Assembly (NCBI GenBank): GCA_020635115.1 | Contig: JACKAK010000007.1 | Location: 62,001 to 126,000 of the forward strand | Length of the DNA stretch: 64,000 nt | DNA from: Halobacteriovoraceae bacterium | GTDB lineage: Bacteria; Bdellovibrionota; Bacteriovoracia; Bacteriovoracales; Bacteriovoracaceae | Reading direction: 5' to 3' | Part shown: positions 1 to 9,345 of the stretch, piece by piece | Position numbering within the stretch: the stretch's first letter is position 1 | Layout: the number at the start of each line of letters is the position of its first letter | Made by a program: the position numbers and the translations under genes | Notes under the pieces: model-generated | The model's database searches: none | What the model was told of the DNA's origin: nothing | The model's input: only the letters and a program-made list of their open reading frames with translations

Positions 1-1
1 C

Positions 2-853
2 TCAAGAGAATCTCAAAGATCGGCCAGATTTAGAAATAGAGGCATAAATCTAAGTTTTAGAGATCATTTGATTGCTGATGAAAAAATTGTGGAAGGGATG
101 TCACTAGAAAAATTTAAAAAAAATCATCCCAATATAAATGGGATTTCTATAGAAAAAAGATATGCTCAAAGAATGCAAATCAAGATTGGGGACGTTTTAG
201 AGTTTGATGTTCTTGGAATTAAAATTAAGGGAACTGTTGCAAATATTCGAAGTGTAAAATGGACAACTTTTAATCCAAACTTTTTTATTTTATTTTCCTC
301 TGGTCTTTTAGAAGATGCTCCTAAGACTTATCTCACTTCCATAAACTCAAAAAATGTCAAAAAGAAAATAATGAATTCAGTATTTAGCAAATTTCCAAAT
401 ATTTCCATGATTGATGTTGAAAGATTAATAAAAAAAATATACATCATCATTGATCTGATTAATAAGTCAATGTATTCAATGTCAGTTTATATAGTGATAC
501 TTGGATTATTTATATTCTTCTCACTTTCAAAAGTTCAATTTGAAGAAAGATCTAAAAATTTTATTCTTCTCAAACTTCTAGGGGCACCCTATAGTTATAT
601 ATTGAAAAATTCAACTTATGAAATATCTATACTTATGGTTCTTGTTTTATTGTTTTCTTTAATATTTGGCACAATCTTATCATTTATTGTTCAAACAGTT
701 GTATTTGATTTGGAATTCATTTTTGAACTTAAAAAAATAATATTTTTCATTTTACCTTCATTTCTGACAATTTTATTTTTTCAAGTATATACTTATTTAA
801 GAATCAAAAAATCATATTCTCAACTTAGAGAAATGCAAATTAGTGAGTTTTAA
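2..853 (+). CDS. FtsX-like ABC transporter permease, C-terminal part
   Basis: The frame is open from the first bases of the window, so this is the 3' part of a longer gene. No real start lies inside it; the TTG at 68 is an internal leucine codon. The fragment opens with a periplasmic stretch ending in a NLSFRDHLIADE-like motif. It continues with a soluble domain and then three hydrophobic segments at roughly residues 155-175, 210-235 and 245-265 of the fragment, the usual C-terminal arrangement of FtsX/LolC/MacB-type permeases. Such proteins couple an ATPase to lipoprotein release, export or peptidoglycan hydrolase control in the inner membrane. Which one applies cannot be told without the upstream ATPase. 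The stop overlaps the end of the convergent HD-domain gene by 14 bases. Confidence 0.75.
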   Translation, partial: SRESQRSARFRNRGINLSFRDHLIADEKIVEGMSLEKFKKNHPNINGISIEKRYAQRMQIKIGDVLEFDVLGIKIKGTVANIRSVKWTTFNPNFFILFSSGLLEDAPKTYLTSINSKNVKKKIMNSVFSKFPNISMIDVERLIKKIYIIIDLINKSMYSMSVYIVILGLFIFFSLSKVQFEERSKNFILLKLLGAPYSYILKNSTYEISILMVLVLLFSLIFGTILSFIVQTVVFDLEFIFELKKIIFFILPSFLTILFFQVYTYLRIKKSYSQLREMQISEF

Positions 854-1724
854 TAATTTTTTCTAGCTCATAAAAATAGCGTAAAAGTTTCTCTGAAGGA
901 TATTTTGATTTTAATACTGAAATGATTTGAGAAATTTTTGAATTATCAAAATGTTGACGATACATACCCATAACTAATTTATGTGCTAAATTGAAACATA
1001 TACAATAAGGAGGGAGATTATCTAAAGTCTCTTCATGATGTTTTTCTACAATATTTATAACTTCACTAGAAATATTTGGATTCGCCCTCAGAACAGAGGC
1101 CATCTGTCTAGGATGTACTCTTAATAGTCTTTCTTGTAATTGATTGAGATCTTGTTCAAGTTCAATATCTTTTAACTGAATGGCCTCTACATTCAAATCA
1201 TGAAAAAAAGATGCCATGCAAATTTTTTCTTCTATTTGAACATTGTGCCAGTCCATACCTCTTGCAATTTGTGTGGCCAGGGCGCATGTCAAATAACTAT
1301 GTTCATACTGAAATTGATCGTCCGATTGAGTAATTTCACTAACTAACTTGCTTAGGGATTTATCATTTTTCAAAAAATTTTCTACTTTGTCTGCAAGATC
1401 GTTAACTTTACTCAGGACTTCTTCTGAAACACCAATTTCTTGTAAAATCCCTCCAAGAATTTCACGAGCAAAAATTTTATCGAGATCCTTATTGGTGAGA
1501 CTAGAGAGTTCAATATGAAATTTTTCTTTTGCAGATTGAGTTATATAAAAATCATAAACTTTTCTCCTTATATACTTTTCAACAAATTCCTTCTCGATCC
1601 TATCGCCGGCCGCTAAGATCTTGACGTAATTTGTTTGAGAAAGTTGGACAAATATATCACATGGTGAATCCAGGAATTTCAAAAAAAGAATGGCCTTATA
1701 TGGATAGAACAGAATTTTACTCAT
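840..1724 (-). CDS. HD-domain protein, degenerate HD-GYP-like
   Basis: This is a soluble protein of about 294 residues. The N-terminal ~120 residues have no recognised domain. The C-terminal half carries metal-binding HD-superfamily signatures: an HSYLTC helix, FFHDLN, and a later KHHEETLDNLP that resembles the HHE segment of HD-GYP phosphodiesterases but lacks the GYP triad. A cyclic-dinucleotide phosphodiesterase or a non-catalytic HDOD-type signalling role are both possible. I chose the ATG at 1724 (MSKILFYPYKAI) because the longer frame to 1778 would run into the divergent exporter gene. None of the three candidate starts has a clear ribosome site. Confidence 0.6.
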   Translation of the reverse strand: MSKILFYPYKAILFLKFLDSPCDIFVQLSQTNYVKILAAGDRIEKEFVEKYIRRKVYDFYITQSAKEKFHIELSSLTNKDLDKIFAREILGGILQEIGVSEEVLSKVNDLADKVENFLKNDKSLSKLVSEITQSDDQFQYEHSYLTCALATQIARGMDWHNVQIEEKICMASFFHDLNVEAIQLKDIELEQDLNQLQERLLRVHPRQMASVLRANPNISSEVINIVEKHHEETLDNLPPYCICFNLAHKLVMGMYRQHFDNSKISQIISVLKSKYPSEKLLRYFYELEKIIKTH

Positions 1725-1764
1725 GTCACATTCTATCATATTTAAATTAAAGAGGGAGAGTGTA

Positions 1765-2388
1765 GTGGAAATTTTCATAAAAATTATTCTGATCCATATT
1801 GCCGCAGTGAGTTCCCCTGGACCTGATTTTGCACTTGTTGTAAACTACTCTCTCAAAAAAGGAATGAAGAGTGCCATGATTGTTTCTTGTGGAATTGGTA
1901 CAGGTCTTATCTTCCATATAACCTATTCTCTTTTTGGACTTGGTATTCTTATTGAAAAATATCCTCTTATAAATTCAATGTTTAAATATTTAGGTTGTTT
2001 ATATATTATCTATATTGGATTTATGATCACTTTTAGCTCTTGGAAAACGAGAGGAAAAATTGTTTTAGAAAGTAAAAAGTATGAAATAAACTCACCTTTT
2101 CTTGTTGGATTGTGGACAAACATACTCAATTTTAAAGCTTCACTATATTTCGTAAGTATTTTCTCGCCAATACTCGTAGTTGATACAGTAAAATTAACAG
2201 AGAAGTATATTTTATCCTTTTTGATTATATTGATTACAATTTTATGGTTTTGGTTAATTTCATTTATTTTTTCTCGTAATTTTGCTCGTAAGCAATACGA
2301 AAAAAGGGCGTATCTCATAGATTGCGCCCTTGGTACAATGATGGTGATGATTGGAGTTTCACTATTAGTGGGCCAATACAGCTCCTAA
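1765..2388 (+). CDS. LysE/RhtB-family amino-acid exporter
   Basis: The protein has 207 residues and begins at a GTG preceded by GGGAGAG. This start gives the standard family N-terminus (VEIFIKIILIHIAAVSSPGPDFALV) with the conserved SPGPD loop in the first helix. About six hydrophobic segments follow, and the length is typical for LysE/RhtB/threonine exporters. The family exports amino acids such as lysine, homoserine or threonine across the inner membrane. The substrate cannot be read from sequence. The 3' end overlaps the convergent lipoprotein gene by 24 bases. The upstream in-frame ATG at 1723 lies inside the HD-gene start region and adds 14 unlikely residues. Confidence 0.85.
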   Translation: MEIFIKIILIHIAAVSSPGPDFALVVNYSLKKGMKSAMIVSCGIGTGLIFHITYSLFGLGILIEKYPLINSMFKYLGCLYIIYIGFMITFSSWKTRGKIVLESKKYEINSPFLVGLWTNILNFKASLYFVSIFSPILVVDTVKLTEKYILSFLIILITILWFWLISFIFSRNFARKQYEKRAYLIDCALGTMMVMIGVSLLVGQYSS

Positions 2389-3084
2389 AATAATTCCTCC
2401 TAAAAATCCAAGTCCTACTTGCAACGAATTGTTGCTTTCATGATGGTGTGAATAATAATTGTGGTATTGAATATAATTGTTTCTAAAACGTGAGTAAAAA
2501 ACAGGTGCTCCATAAAATCTTTGATGAAAACTATTAAAGTGATTAGCTCTCATACTATTAAAACCATTTGAAATTTGGATATTAACCTTATTAAATGTCA
2601 CTGTTTGTCCAGTAGTATACTTTAGTACAAGCTGATTATTTGTAACAGATAGAATATTAAAACTATCAAATGGTCTGACATCTCCATTAAAACCGAATCC
2701 ATTTCGAGAAAACGAAGTTGTTTCTAGAATATCTCCATTAACTCTATATTCAATTTTTGCAATTTCTCGGTAAAAGTTCTGATATCTTCCTACAACTCTA
2801 CCTGAGCCATCTTCAGAGAATTCAAAAATCATTCCAACTTGAGATTTAGAAAAGTCAGTATTTAAACTCATATTATCACATAAATAATATAATCTGTTAT
2901 ACCCACAACCATCATTGAAATGATTTCTCTCAAAACTTATATTTGTGACTTGCCACTGTCCAATCATTTGATCTCTATATTGAGTAACGGGATCAGCTTG
3001 CTGGTGTGTGTCAGTTGAATTATTATCACTTCCACAGGCAGTTAAAATAACAAACAAAGCGTAGATTAAATTTAATTTTTTCAT
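2365..3084 (-). CDS. Hypothetical lipoprotein
   Basis: The protein has 239 residues. The ATG at 3084 follows a GAGAGG ribosome site by about seven bases and gives a signal peptide MKKLNLIYALFVILTAC with an LTAC lipobox, so the mature protein is a lipoprotein starting CGSDNNS. The middle, starting around GQWQVTNISF, looks like a lipocalin-like beta domain: alternating strands that include the phrases EFSEDGSGRVVGRYQN and LETTSFSRNGFG. The C-terminus is rich in His, Tyr and Asn and ends in a glycine-rich hydrophobic segment (GLGFLGGIILGAVLAH) that might insert in a membrane. I do not recognise the family. Confidence 0.75.
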   Translation of the reverse strand: MKKLNLIYALFVILTACGSDNNSTDTHQQADPVTQYRDQMIGQWQVTNISFERNHFNDGCGYNRLYYLCDNMSLNTDFSKSQVGMIFEFSEDGSGRVVGRYQNFYREIAKIEYRVNGDILETTSFSRNGFGFNGDVRPFDSFNILSVTNNQLVLKYTTGQTVTFNKVNIQISNGFNSMRANHFNSFHQRFYGAPVFYSRFRNNYIQYHNYYSHHHESNNSLQVGLGFLGGIILGAVLAH

Positions 3085-3186
3085 AAACAACCTCTCTTTT
3101 ACTTTTAAATAGGCTTTCTTGATTATTTTATTACAGATTAAGTTAAGATTACGGGCCCTTGAAAAGGTTACATACGTGTGTTAAAA

Positions 3187-3272
3187 GTTTTGCCACCTTC
3201 AACTTGCCGAAGACCCACAAAGCTATGTAGAATAAGGAGTCACTATTAGGATAAACTGGTTACCAGGAAGGT
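3187..3272 (+). promoter_or_regulatory. Possible structured 5' leader RNA
   Basis: The 188 bases before the small secreted-protein gene contain a short hairpin (CTTC at 3197-3200 with GAAG at 3209-3212), then ACAAAGCTATG, an AT-rich stretch and ACTGGTTACCAG. ACCTTC at 3195-3200 can alternatively pair with GAAGGT at 3267-3272, which includes the AGGAAGG ribosome site of the gene at 3279. The order hairpin, CAAAGCTATG, TAAGG and CTGGTTACC recalls the cyclic-di-GMP-I (GEMM) aptamer. The 5' partner expected for GGTTACC is not seen, so this is a hypothesis only. Confidence 0.25.
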
Positions 3273-3278
3273 TGACTT

Positions 3279-3665
3279 ATGATTTTCCACGAATTTAAAT
3301 CACAAATGAAAACACTTATTGTACTATTTTCCATTCTGACTCCTTTGTTTGATGCATTTTCAAGTAATCCTCCCACTTGGTTCGTATTAAATCCCCAAAC
3401 AGGAGCAGTCGTTGCTGGAAAATCTCATAGGCCTCCTCAAGTATCTGAAAATGAGGTTATCATAAGTAAGCAGGATAGAGATATCTATAACAGGTACGTA
3501 AAAGACGTTTTTCTACCAAAATTTCAAAGTGTTGACGATCAAACGGCCTCAAAGCTTTTGGCAAAAAGATATGGAATAGGAGTTGAAAAACTTTATCAAA
3601 TATCCAAAAAGGTTGAAATGCTTAACTATGCGATTAAAAAAGGAAAAGTTACAACCTCACAGTGA
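3279..3665 (+). CDS. Small secreted protein of unknown function
   Basis: The protein has 128 residues. The ATG at 3279 lies seven bases after AGGAAGG. A hydrophobic segment, MKTLIVLFSILTPLFDAFSS at residues 10-29, acts as a signal peptide, possibly with cleavage after DAFSS. The mature part contains WFVLNPQTGAVVAGKSHRPP followed by charged helices and no cysteines. The stop at 3665 directly abuts the end of the convergent GltG-like gene. I recognise no family. The possible leader RNA upstream may control its translation. Confidence 0.6.
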   Translation: MIFHEFKSQMKTLIVLFSILTPLFDAFSSNPPTWFVLNPQTGAVVAGKSHRPPQVSENEVIISKQDRDIYNRYVKDVFLPKFQSVDDQTASKLLAKRYGIGVEKLYQISKKVEMLNYAIKKGKVTTSQ

Positions 3666-5579
3666 TTAAATCTTCTGATTTTCCGAGAAAAAATTAAGAG
3701 GCTGTCTAACATCAACTTGACCACCGCCCTTGGGTTTAGGGAACTGAATAACACCCAAAACTTGTTTCATACAATTTGTACCTCGTTTGGTGAATCTTGA
3801 CCTTTTTGCCAAGACTTGAGATTTGGTAACTTTACCATCGTGCCCAATAGTGAATTGCAGATCAATAATACCTTTTACTTGTTCGTTAACTTGCAGTTCC
3901 TTTTGATAACAATGTCTAAATTGGGGGAGATATTCTTGTAGTATTTTTCTTAAAACTTCAGGGTCAATGGATCCAAGAACAACAGTTTCTGGTTCCACAT
4001 AGGCCGTATCAACTCCTTTTTTAGACGATAGACCATAAGTTCCATATGACTTGTTTTTGAATCCATCACGATCGGAGCCTAAGTTTCCGATTTTAGTAGT
4101 GGATTGAGTTTTAATTTCAGAGGATTTATTGAGTGAATTTGTTAAACCAGTATTTACAGCAAGTTGGGCATCGGCCTTATTGACTGTGACTTTTTTAGGT
4201 GTATTCGTGTTATTTGTAATCGCACTTAGTGAGTTTTCGAATTTGAAATTATAGGCCTTTATTTTAGGTTTCTTTGGTCTTTGCTCTTTCTTTTCTTCAG
4301 TTTTTTTAACTTCTGCCACCTTCTCTAACTTCTTGTTCTGCGGTACTTTTTTTTCTTTTTTAGGCTCCGGTTTTGGTTCTCCTTCTTTTGCTTTTGCCAC
4401 TTCTTTTTCTGGCTGTTTTTCTTCTTTTTGACCAGGCGGTTTATCATCTGATATTTTCTCAGATGTGGGTTGTTCGGAAGGTATAGGTGCCTTGACAACT
4501 TTTTTATAGATGACAGGAGTTTCTTCTACATCTTCTTCTTTGAGAGTTGTTACATCTACAAGCAAAAGCGATAAAACACAGGCAAATAAAAGTCCAGTGA
4601 CTTTGAATAAATGCATCTGAAACTTTCTGTCTCGGCCAAAAAATGGTGCAAATTTCAAAGCTGGTGGTTTGGGAACGATCTTTATAAGTAACTGAACAGA
4701 ATTATATGTGAAAAGAAGATTTTCTCCTTCTTCTAATGAATGTACAGAATCATCGCTAAATATTGGATTTTGAATATTTGCCAAATTATAGGCCTTAAAC
4801 TGATCAATCTTATGGATGGTGATATTACCATTTTTGATGGAAATAAAAGGAAATAATGTATCCTCAAAGATTTCAAGTCGAATATTATTTCTTTTTTTAC
4901 TATCTCCTAGAGTATATGTTCTGTTTTTTAAAGGTAAATATCTGGTGCTAATTATATTCCCATTTGATAATGTTGTTACTTCAATACTGTCCCCTGAACT
5001 ATCTTTTTGTATACCGAGATCATTTTCTGGAGCGACTTCTGTATCGATAAAGTCTGAATAATCATATTTATATTCATAGACAGGAATATCTAAGCGTTCA
5101 AGCTCAGGCTCATCAAATTTGATATCGCAGTACTCACCATCAATAATTGAAAGACCTTCAACTGGTCTTTTTTCTACAAAATGTTCTCTAAAAGTAGTTA
5201 CATCTATAATTGAGGTTTCCTGATTAACGTCTTCAATGTCATCTTCAATATGTGTTTCTTCAATATAAAAATCAACACTTCCAAAACGTATAACATCACC
5301 TAGAGAAAAAAATATTTCTTCCTTTTTATCTCCATTGATGAATGTACCATTAATAGTATCCAGGTCGATTATTTTCCCAGAGTCCGGGCCCGCTAAATTG
5401 ATAATGGCGTGATAATAAGAGACAGATGGGTCATTAATTAAAATATCGCAATTAGGCGCTCTTCCTACAATAAGTTGTGACTGATCAAGATTGCGTTGAT
5501 ACAGGACCTCTCCCTCTTTGTAGGCCGTAATTTTTAAGTAATTCATTTCCTGCGCAGTCGAAAACATTTTATTCACCAC
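3666..5579 (-). CDS. gltG: FHA domain-TM-TonB-like protein (GltG/PglI-like)
   Basis: The protein has 637 residues and is the last gene of the nine-gene operon. An FHA phosphothreonine-binding domain sits at about residues 33-106, with GR at 39-40, SYYH at 54-57 and NGT at 77-79. A second, degenerate FHA-like beta region spans ~200-302. One transmembrane helix (~325-343) is followed by a Lys/Pro/Glu-rich spacer (360-440) that could cross the periplasm. The C-terminus (~540-632) is a TonB-like AgmX/PglI-type domain with Cys557 and Cys603. This architecture matches GltG/PglI of the Myxococcus gliding apparatus, an inner-membrane protein linking cytoplasmic regulation to periplasmic partners. GTG at 5579 is the longest start; ATG at 5567 or 5545 is possible. 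Confidence 0.8.
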   Translation of the reverse strand: MVNKMFSTAQEMNYLKITAYKEGEVLYQRNLDQSQLIVGRAPNCDILINDPSVSYYHAIINLAGPDSGKIIDLDTINGTFINGDKKEEIFFSLGDVIRFGSVDFYIEETHIEDDIEDVNQETSIIDVTTFREHFVEKRPVEGLSIIDGEYCDIKFDEPELERLDIPVYEYKYDYSDFIDTEVAPENDLGIQKDSSGDSIEVTTLSNGNIISTRYLPLKNRTYTLGDSKKRNNIRLEIFEDTLFPFISIKNGNITIHKIDQFKAYNLANIQNPIFSDDSVHSLEEGENLLFTYNSVQLLIKIVPKPPALKFAPFFGRDRKFQMHLFKVTGLLFACVLSLLLVDVTTLKEEDVEETPVIYKKVVKAPIPSEQPTSEKISDDKPPGQKEEKQPEKEVAKAKEGEPKPEPKKEKKVPQNKKLEKVAEVKKTEEKKEQRPKKPKIKAYNFKFENSLSAITNNTNTPKKVTVNKADAQLAVNTGLTNSLNKSSEIKTQSTTKIGNLGSDRDGFKNKSYGTYGLSSKKGVDTAYVEPETVVLGSIDPEVLRKILQEYLPQFRHCYQKELQVNEQVKGIIDLQFTIGHDGKVTKSQVLAKRSRFTKRGTNCMKQVLGVIQFPKPKGGGQVDVRQPLNFFSENQKI

Positions 5580-5587
5580 TTAAGCAA

Positions 5588-6418
5588 TTACTTTTCAAGC
5601 TCTTTTAGCTTTTTGGCAACGAGCTCATTTAATTGTTTTGCCATAGTGTTTATATCGGAATTATTTGAATTTTCTTTATTACTTAATACTTCATTTGAAA
5701 ATTGATATTGACCATCCTTGTAGAGAGCAAATGCATAATATGTTGCAATGTCGGCCCGTTTCACAAATTCTGAATCAATTTTTGTAAAATAAGTTAACGC
5801 TTCCTTTGGTTTGTTGTCTAAAACATAGGCAGTACCAATTGCAGCGAGCACATCGATATCCTCAGGAGCACTACTTAACAAACTATTTAAATAATTAATA
5901 GATGACTGATAATGTCCGAATTCAAGTTGTAACTGTGCAAGATTAAAAACAGGAGTTTTTAAATGTTTTGCAGTATTAATTGCTTTTTTGAAATGTAAAT
6001 TTGCCTTGGCCCATTGTGAGTTGGACAAATATATAACTCCTAAATTATTTAAAGCTGTTGCTTTCGTAAGTTGAGTGCTTTTTTTAGAATTTAGTGATAG
6101 ACCGTAATAAAACTTGGATTTAATGATATCTCCCTTATAGTAATAACAACTCGCAAGAGCATTCCAATATTCGGCCGATTCATTTTCTGGATTATAAAAT
6201 TGCATGAGATCTTTGAGACCTTCCTTCACATCACCAGAATAGCACTGTGAAATAGATTTTACATATAAACTTTTCTCCAAATTTAAAATTCTACCTTTAC
6301 TATATCGTATTAAAGATTCATGAGCGAGGACGTCTTTTCTCTCATCATTGATTTCAGTGAATAGGGTTTTTTGAGCACAAGAAGATAAGAATATCATTAT
6401 AATTGTGAAAACTTTCAT
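5588..6418 (-). CDS. gltE: TPR lipoprotein (GltE/AglT-like)
   Basis: The protein has 276 residues. The signal peptide MKVFTIIMIFLSSC has an LSSC lipobox at Cys14. The rest consists of consecutive TPR-like helix pairs from about residue 45 to 250, for example ALASCYYYKGDIIKSKFYYG, NNLGVIYLSNSQWAKANLHF and IGTAYVLDNKPKEALTYF. GltE/AglT of Myxococcus is likewise a TPR lipoprotein, and its place between the large TPR gene and the FHA/TonB gene matches that cluster. The start overlaps the preceding stop by four bases (ATGA), implying translational coupling. The family assignment is inferred from architecture and order. Confidence 0.75.
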   Translation of the reverse strand: MKVFTIIMIFLSSCAQKTLFTEINDERKDVLAHESLIRYSKGRILNLEKSLYVKSISQCYSGDVKEGLKDLMQFYNPENESAEYWNALASCYYYKGDIIKSKFYYGLSLNSKKSTQLTKATALNNLGVIYLSNSQWAKANLHFKKAINTAKHLKTPVFNLAQLQLEFGHYQSSINYLNSLLSSAPEDIDVLAAIGTAYVLDNKPKEALTYFTKIDSEFVKRADIATYYAFALYKDGQYQFSNEVLSNKENSNNSDINTMAKQLNELVAKKLKELEK

Positions 6419-9345
6419 TTATTCGCTCCCACAAGATCTATCGTTCCTGTCTTGAGAGACGCAGGATATCGATGGTTGATTTTTTTGATTAATTGGTTTT
6501 TTTGTAAAATGGTGTGATTAATTGCCATGATATCTGTATCTTTTAGAATACTTTCTGAAATAGTATTAAATGATTTGATCTCTTTATCCAAATTATGTAT
6601 TACTTGTTTCATTGCTCCTTTAAAACCTGTAATATACTCTTTTGGCATTTTGGGAGGAGTGAAATTTTCGATTTGTTTTTTTAGCTCTTCATAAAAAGAT
6701 ATCAAAATTTCATAGGAACGAAGAATTTGCTCTGGATCACCACTACTAATAAAACGGTTTGAGGTATTTGAAATATCTTTTAATAGCTGAAATTTTTCTT
6801 CTAGAGATTTATTGTAGTGATTTTCATCAAAATCTTTGTTTGACGGTAACGAATATAATTTAAAGTTTAACTGTTTTGGAATATTCTCAGAAAAATTTTC
6901 AAAATCTTTATATGTTAAATACTGATTAATACTTTTATTCTCGATATTAAAATGAGATTGTACAAGAGAATCAAGTAACTTTTGGATTTTTTTCTTTTTT
7001 GATTCTTCCCCGTTATATTTATTAATTTTATAGATTTCAAAATAGGTAACAAAATATTCTGTATTATATTGTTGAAAACGTGATTTGAAATGATCATATA
7101 ATTTAATCATATTATCTGAATCTAAACCATCAGCGTAATGCAAAAGTGTTTTATGATAGAGATCACTGATTAGTGTATTTGGTAGACTACATTTATCAAG
7201 AAATTTGAAACTATTAAAAATTTCATTATGGTCACTTATAACCAAATTTAGAGAGTGGTATCTTTCAAAAATTTCATTTTTTAGATCGTATTTTTCATTA
7301 CAGTATCTTTCTAGTAGAAACTTAGTGAGTTTAATTGAATTTTCAAAATCTTGTAGTTTGAAATATCTAATAGACATACTATTTAAATCACTTCTGATTT
7401 CATTTACCTCTTTAGATGAAAAATAACTTAGGGCAGTTTTTAACCAGCTCGATGATTTGCTCGTTTCATTTATTTTTAAATAGAGTATTGAAGAGTTATA
7501 AGCAGCTTTTGCTTTAACTGATTTAGGATATCTTTCATCGTCAAAGATTTTTTTATAACCAACAATCGCTTCGCTATTTTTACCATTTTTAGATAGTTTA
7601 TCGAAATCTTCAAAAAGTAAATTCGCTAAAATAACTTCTGCTTTATCAATATAACTTTTCTCGAAACTTAAATAGCCAGATCTCATTTGTTTGATCCAGT
7701 AATTTACCCTTGGAGTATTTTTTTCTTTAATTCTTATATCAATAACACTTGTGAGCATCTTTCGTTGTAAATTTACACTTTCTTTATAATGTTGATTGAA
7801 TTTTTTAATCACTTCAACTGCTTCAACATATTTTTTATTCGTAAAATAAAGGGCATATAAATTTTCAAATATTTTTGAACTATTTTGATCTTGAGGCCAA
7901 TAGGTAATAAATTTATTGTAGGCATATTCTAACTCGTAATCACGTGATTTTTTAGTCAATTCAACTTTTTCTAACGAACTTAAAATAGCATCAATGTTCT
8001 TTCTACTTTTATCATCTTTTACTACTTGTTTTAAGTTATTCTTGCTATTTTTTTCTATTGTCTCAAACGATTTTTTATAATAAATAATTGCATCTTTGTA
8101 TTTAGATAATGAGAAGAATGTCTCTCCTTGCAGGTATTCGTAATTTGATCTATCTTTTGGATCTAATCCTATAAGTATATTAAAATAACTTATGACTCGT
8201 TTAAGTAATTTAGGATCAAAGTCTTTTATTTTTATTTTCCCATTTCTGGTTAATGTTAACTGATGAAGGCCAACAATTTCTTTAATTTTTTCTATCGCAT
8301 CGAGTGTTTGAGAATCGTTAAGTTGCTTACTTCTTTTCATTTTAAGAAGTTTGATAGAAGTATTGTAAAAGTTACTGAATTTTTTGAACTGTTTATAAAC
8401 ATTTAAATATTCAAGCTGATAATTCCCAATTGATTCTTTTTGTTTGTAACGAATAGACTTTTTCAATCCAGAATTTAAAACTAAAAGTGTTTCTTTATAA
8501 TCTCCATTTTCAGTTGTAGATTTAGACATTTTGATTAAATATTCAGAAGGATCATTTACATTTTTTAAATAAAAGAGAACACCTTCAGGTATTTTACCTG
8601 CGTGAATATGAAATAAACCAACAGAATTAAATATTTGTTCAGACATATCAATATACTTTTTTGTTAAACTCTCTGTATATGAAAGTTTTAAAAGCTCTAT
8701 TGCCTTTGTGTGTTTTTTTATTTTAAAATAGCACCAGGCGTTATTAAAAAGGTGCTTGGTATACCACTCATCCCCAGGCCTTTTTAAAGCGTAATTATAA
8801 TACTTGATCGCCTTTTCATATTGTTTTTCATTGTAGTAATGATCTCCTAAAGACGTCCACGCATTGTACTGTGTACCTTTTGATATTGACTGCTCGGCCA
8901 GGGCCCTTAATAAATATTTTTCCGTTTGGTTATTGTCTCCATAATCTCTCGAATTTAGAGCAAGCGTGTAGTAAACATCTGGTCTAGATCTAAAGTGGGG
9001 ATATTTTGATAAAATATTTATACCAAAACGTTCTACTTTGATATTTAATTTTTTAGATTCTCTAAAAAAGTAATCCCTTCCAAATTGCTCTCTTTTTTTT
9101 GGAGATGATGAAAGATATGAATTGTTTTCTTTTGTCTTGATAAGTCCAATTTTCTCTGTGTAAAGTTCTAATAATCGGTATTCAAGTTGTGCACTTTTCT
9201 TTTTCACTTTTTCAATAAGTAGAATCTCTCTGTTTACTGCCTTCATGAGCTTATGCCATCGATTCTGTTGAAATTTATCAACAGAATCTTCTGCACTCGC
9301 TATGAGTGAAAAATCTAAAAATAAAAGGAGAATAAAAAAACGCAT
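6415..9345 (-). CDS. gltD: Large periplasmic TPR protein (GltD/AgmU-like)
   Basis: The protein has 976 residues and a Sec signal peptide (MRFFILLLFLDFSLIASA). TPR-like repeats begin around residue 120 (VYYTLALNSRDYGDNNQTEK, AWTSLGDHYYNEKQYEKAI, LFNNAWCYFKIKKHTKAI) and recur up to about residue 650. The last 300 residues are helical and lysine-rich. The size, export signal and position directly after two TolR-like genes match GltD/AgmU, a periplasmic scaffold of the Myxococcus motility complex. ATG follows AGGAGA, and its A overlaps the previous stop (TAATG). The composition is unusually rich in Lys, Asn and Tyr, as expected from the AT bias. Confidence 0.75.
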   Translation of the reverse strand: MRFFILLLFLDFSLIASAEDSVDKFQQNRWHKLMKAVNREILLIEKVKKKSAQLEYRLLELYTEKIGLIKTKENNSYLSSSPKKREQFGRDYFFRESKKLNIKVERFGINILSKYPHFRSRPDVYYTLALNSRDYGDNNQTEKYLLRALAEQSISKGTQYNAWTSLGDHYYNEKQYEKAIKYYNYALKRPGDEWYTKHLFNNAWCYFKIKKHTKAIELLKLSYTESLTKKYIDMSEQIFNSVGLFHIHAGKIPEGVLFYLKNVNDPSEYLIKMSKSTTENGDYKETLLVLNSGLKKSIRYKQKESIGNYQLEYLNVYKQFKKFSNFYNTSIKLLKMKRSKQLNDSQTLDAIEKIKEIVGLHQLTLTRNGKIKIKDFDPKLLKRVISYFNILIGLDPKDRSNYEYLQGETFFSLSKYKDAIIYYKKSFETIEKNSKNNLKQVVKDDKSRKNIDAILSSLEKVELTKKSRDYELEYAYNKFITYWPQDQNSSKIFENLYALYFTNKKYVEAVEVIKKFNQHYKESVNLQRKMLTSVIDIRIKEKNTPRVNYWIKQMRSGYLSFEKSYIDKAEVILANLLFEDFDKLSKNGKNSEAIVGYKKIFDDERYPKSVKAKAAYNSSILYLKINETSKSSSWLKTALSYFSSKEVNEIRSDLNSMSIRYFKLQDFENSIKLTKFLLERYCNEKYDLKNEIFERYHSLNLVISDHNEIFNSFKFLDKCSLPNTLISDLYHKTLLHYADGLDSDNMIKLYDHFKSRFQQYNTEYFVTYFEIYKINKYNGEESKKKKIQKLLDSLVQSHFNIENKSINQYLTYKDFENFSENIPKQLNFKLYSLPSNKDFDENHYNKSLEEKFQLLKDISNTSNRFISSGDPEQILRSYEILISFYEELKKQIENFTPPKMPKEYITGFKGAMKQVIHNLDKEIKSFNTISESILKDTDIMAINHTILQKNQLIKKINHRYPASLKTGTIDLVGANK

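Noticed and set aside
2010..2318. 102-codon minus-strand frame inside the LysE-type exporter gene
   Set aside because: It is antisense to a well-supported exporter gene, has no ribosome site and shows no recognisable motif.
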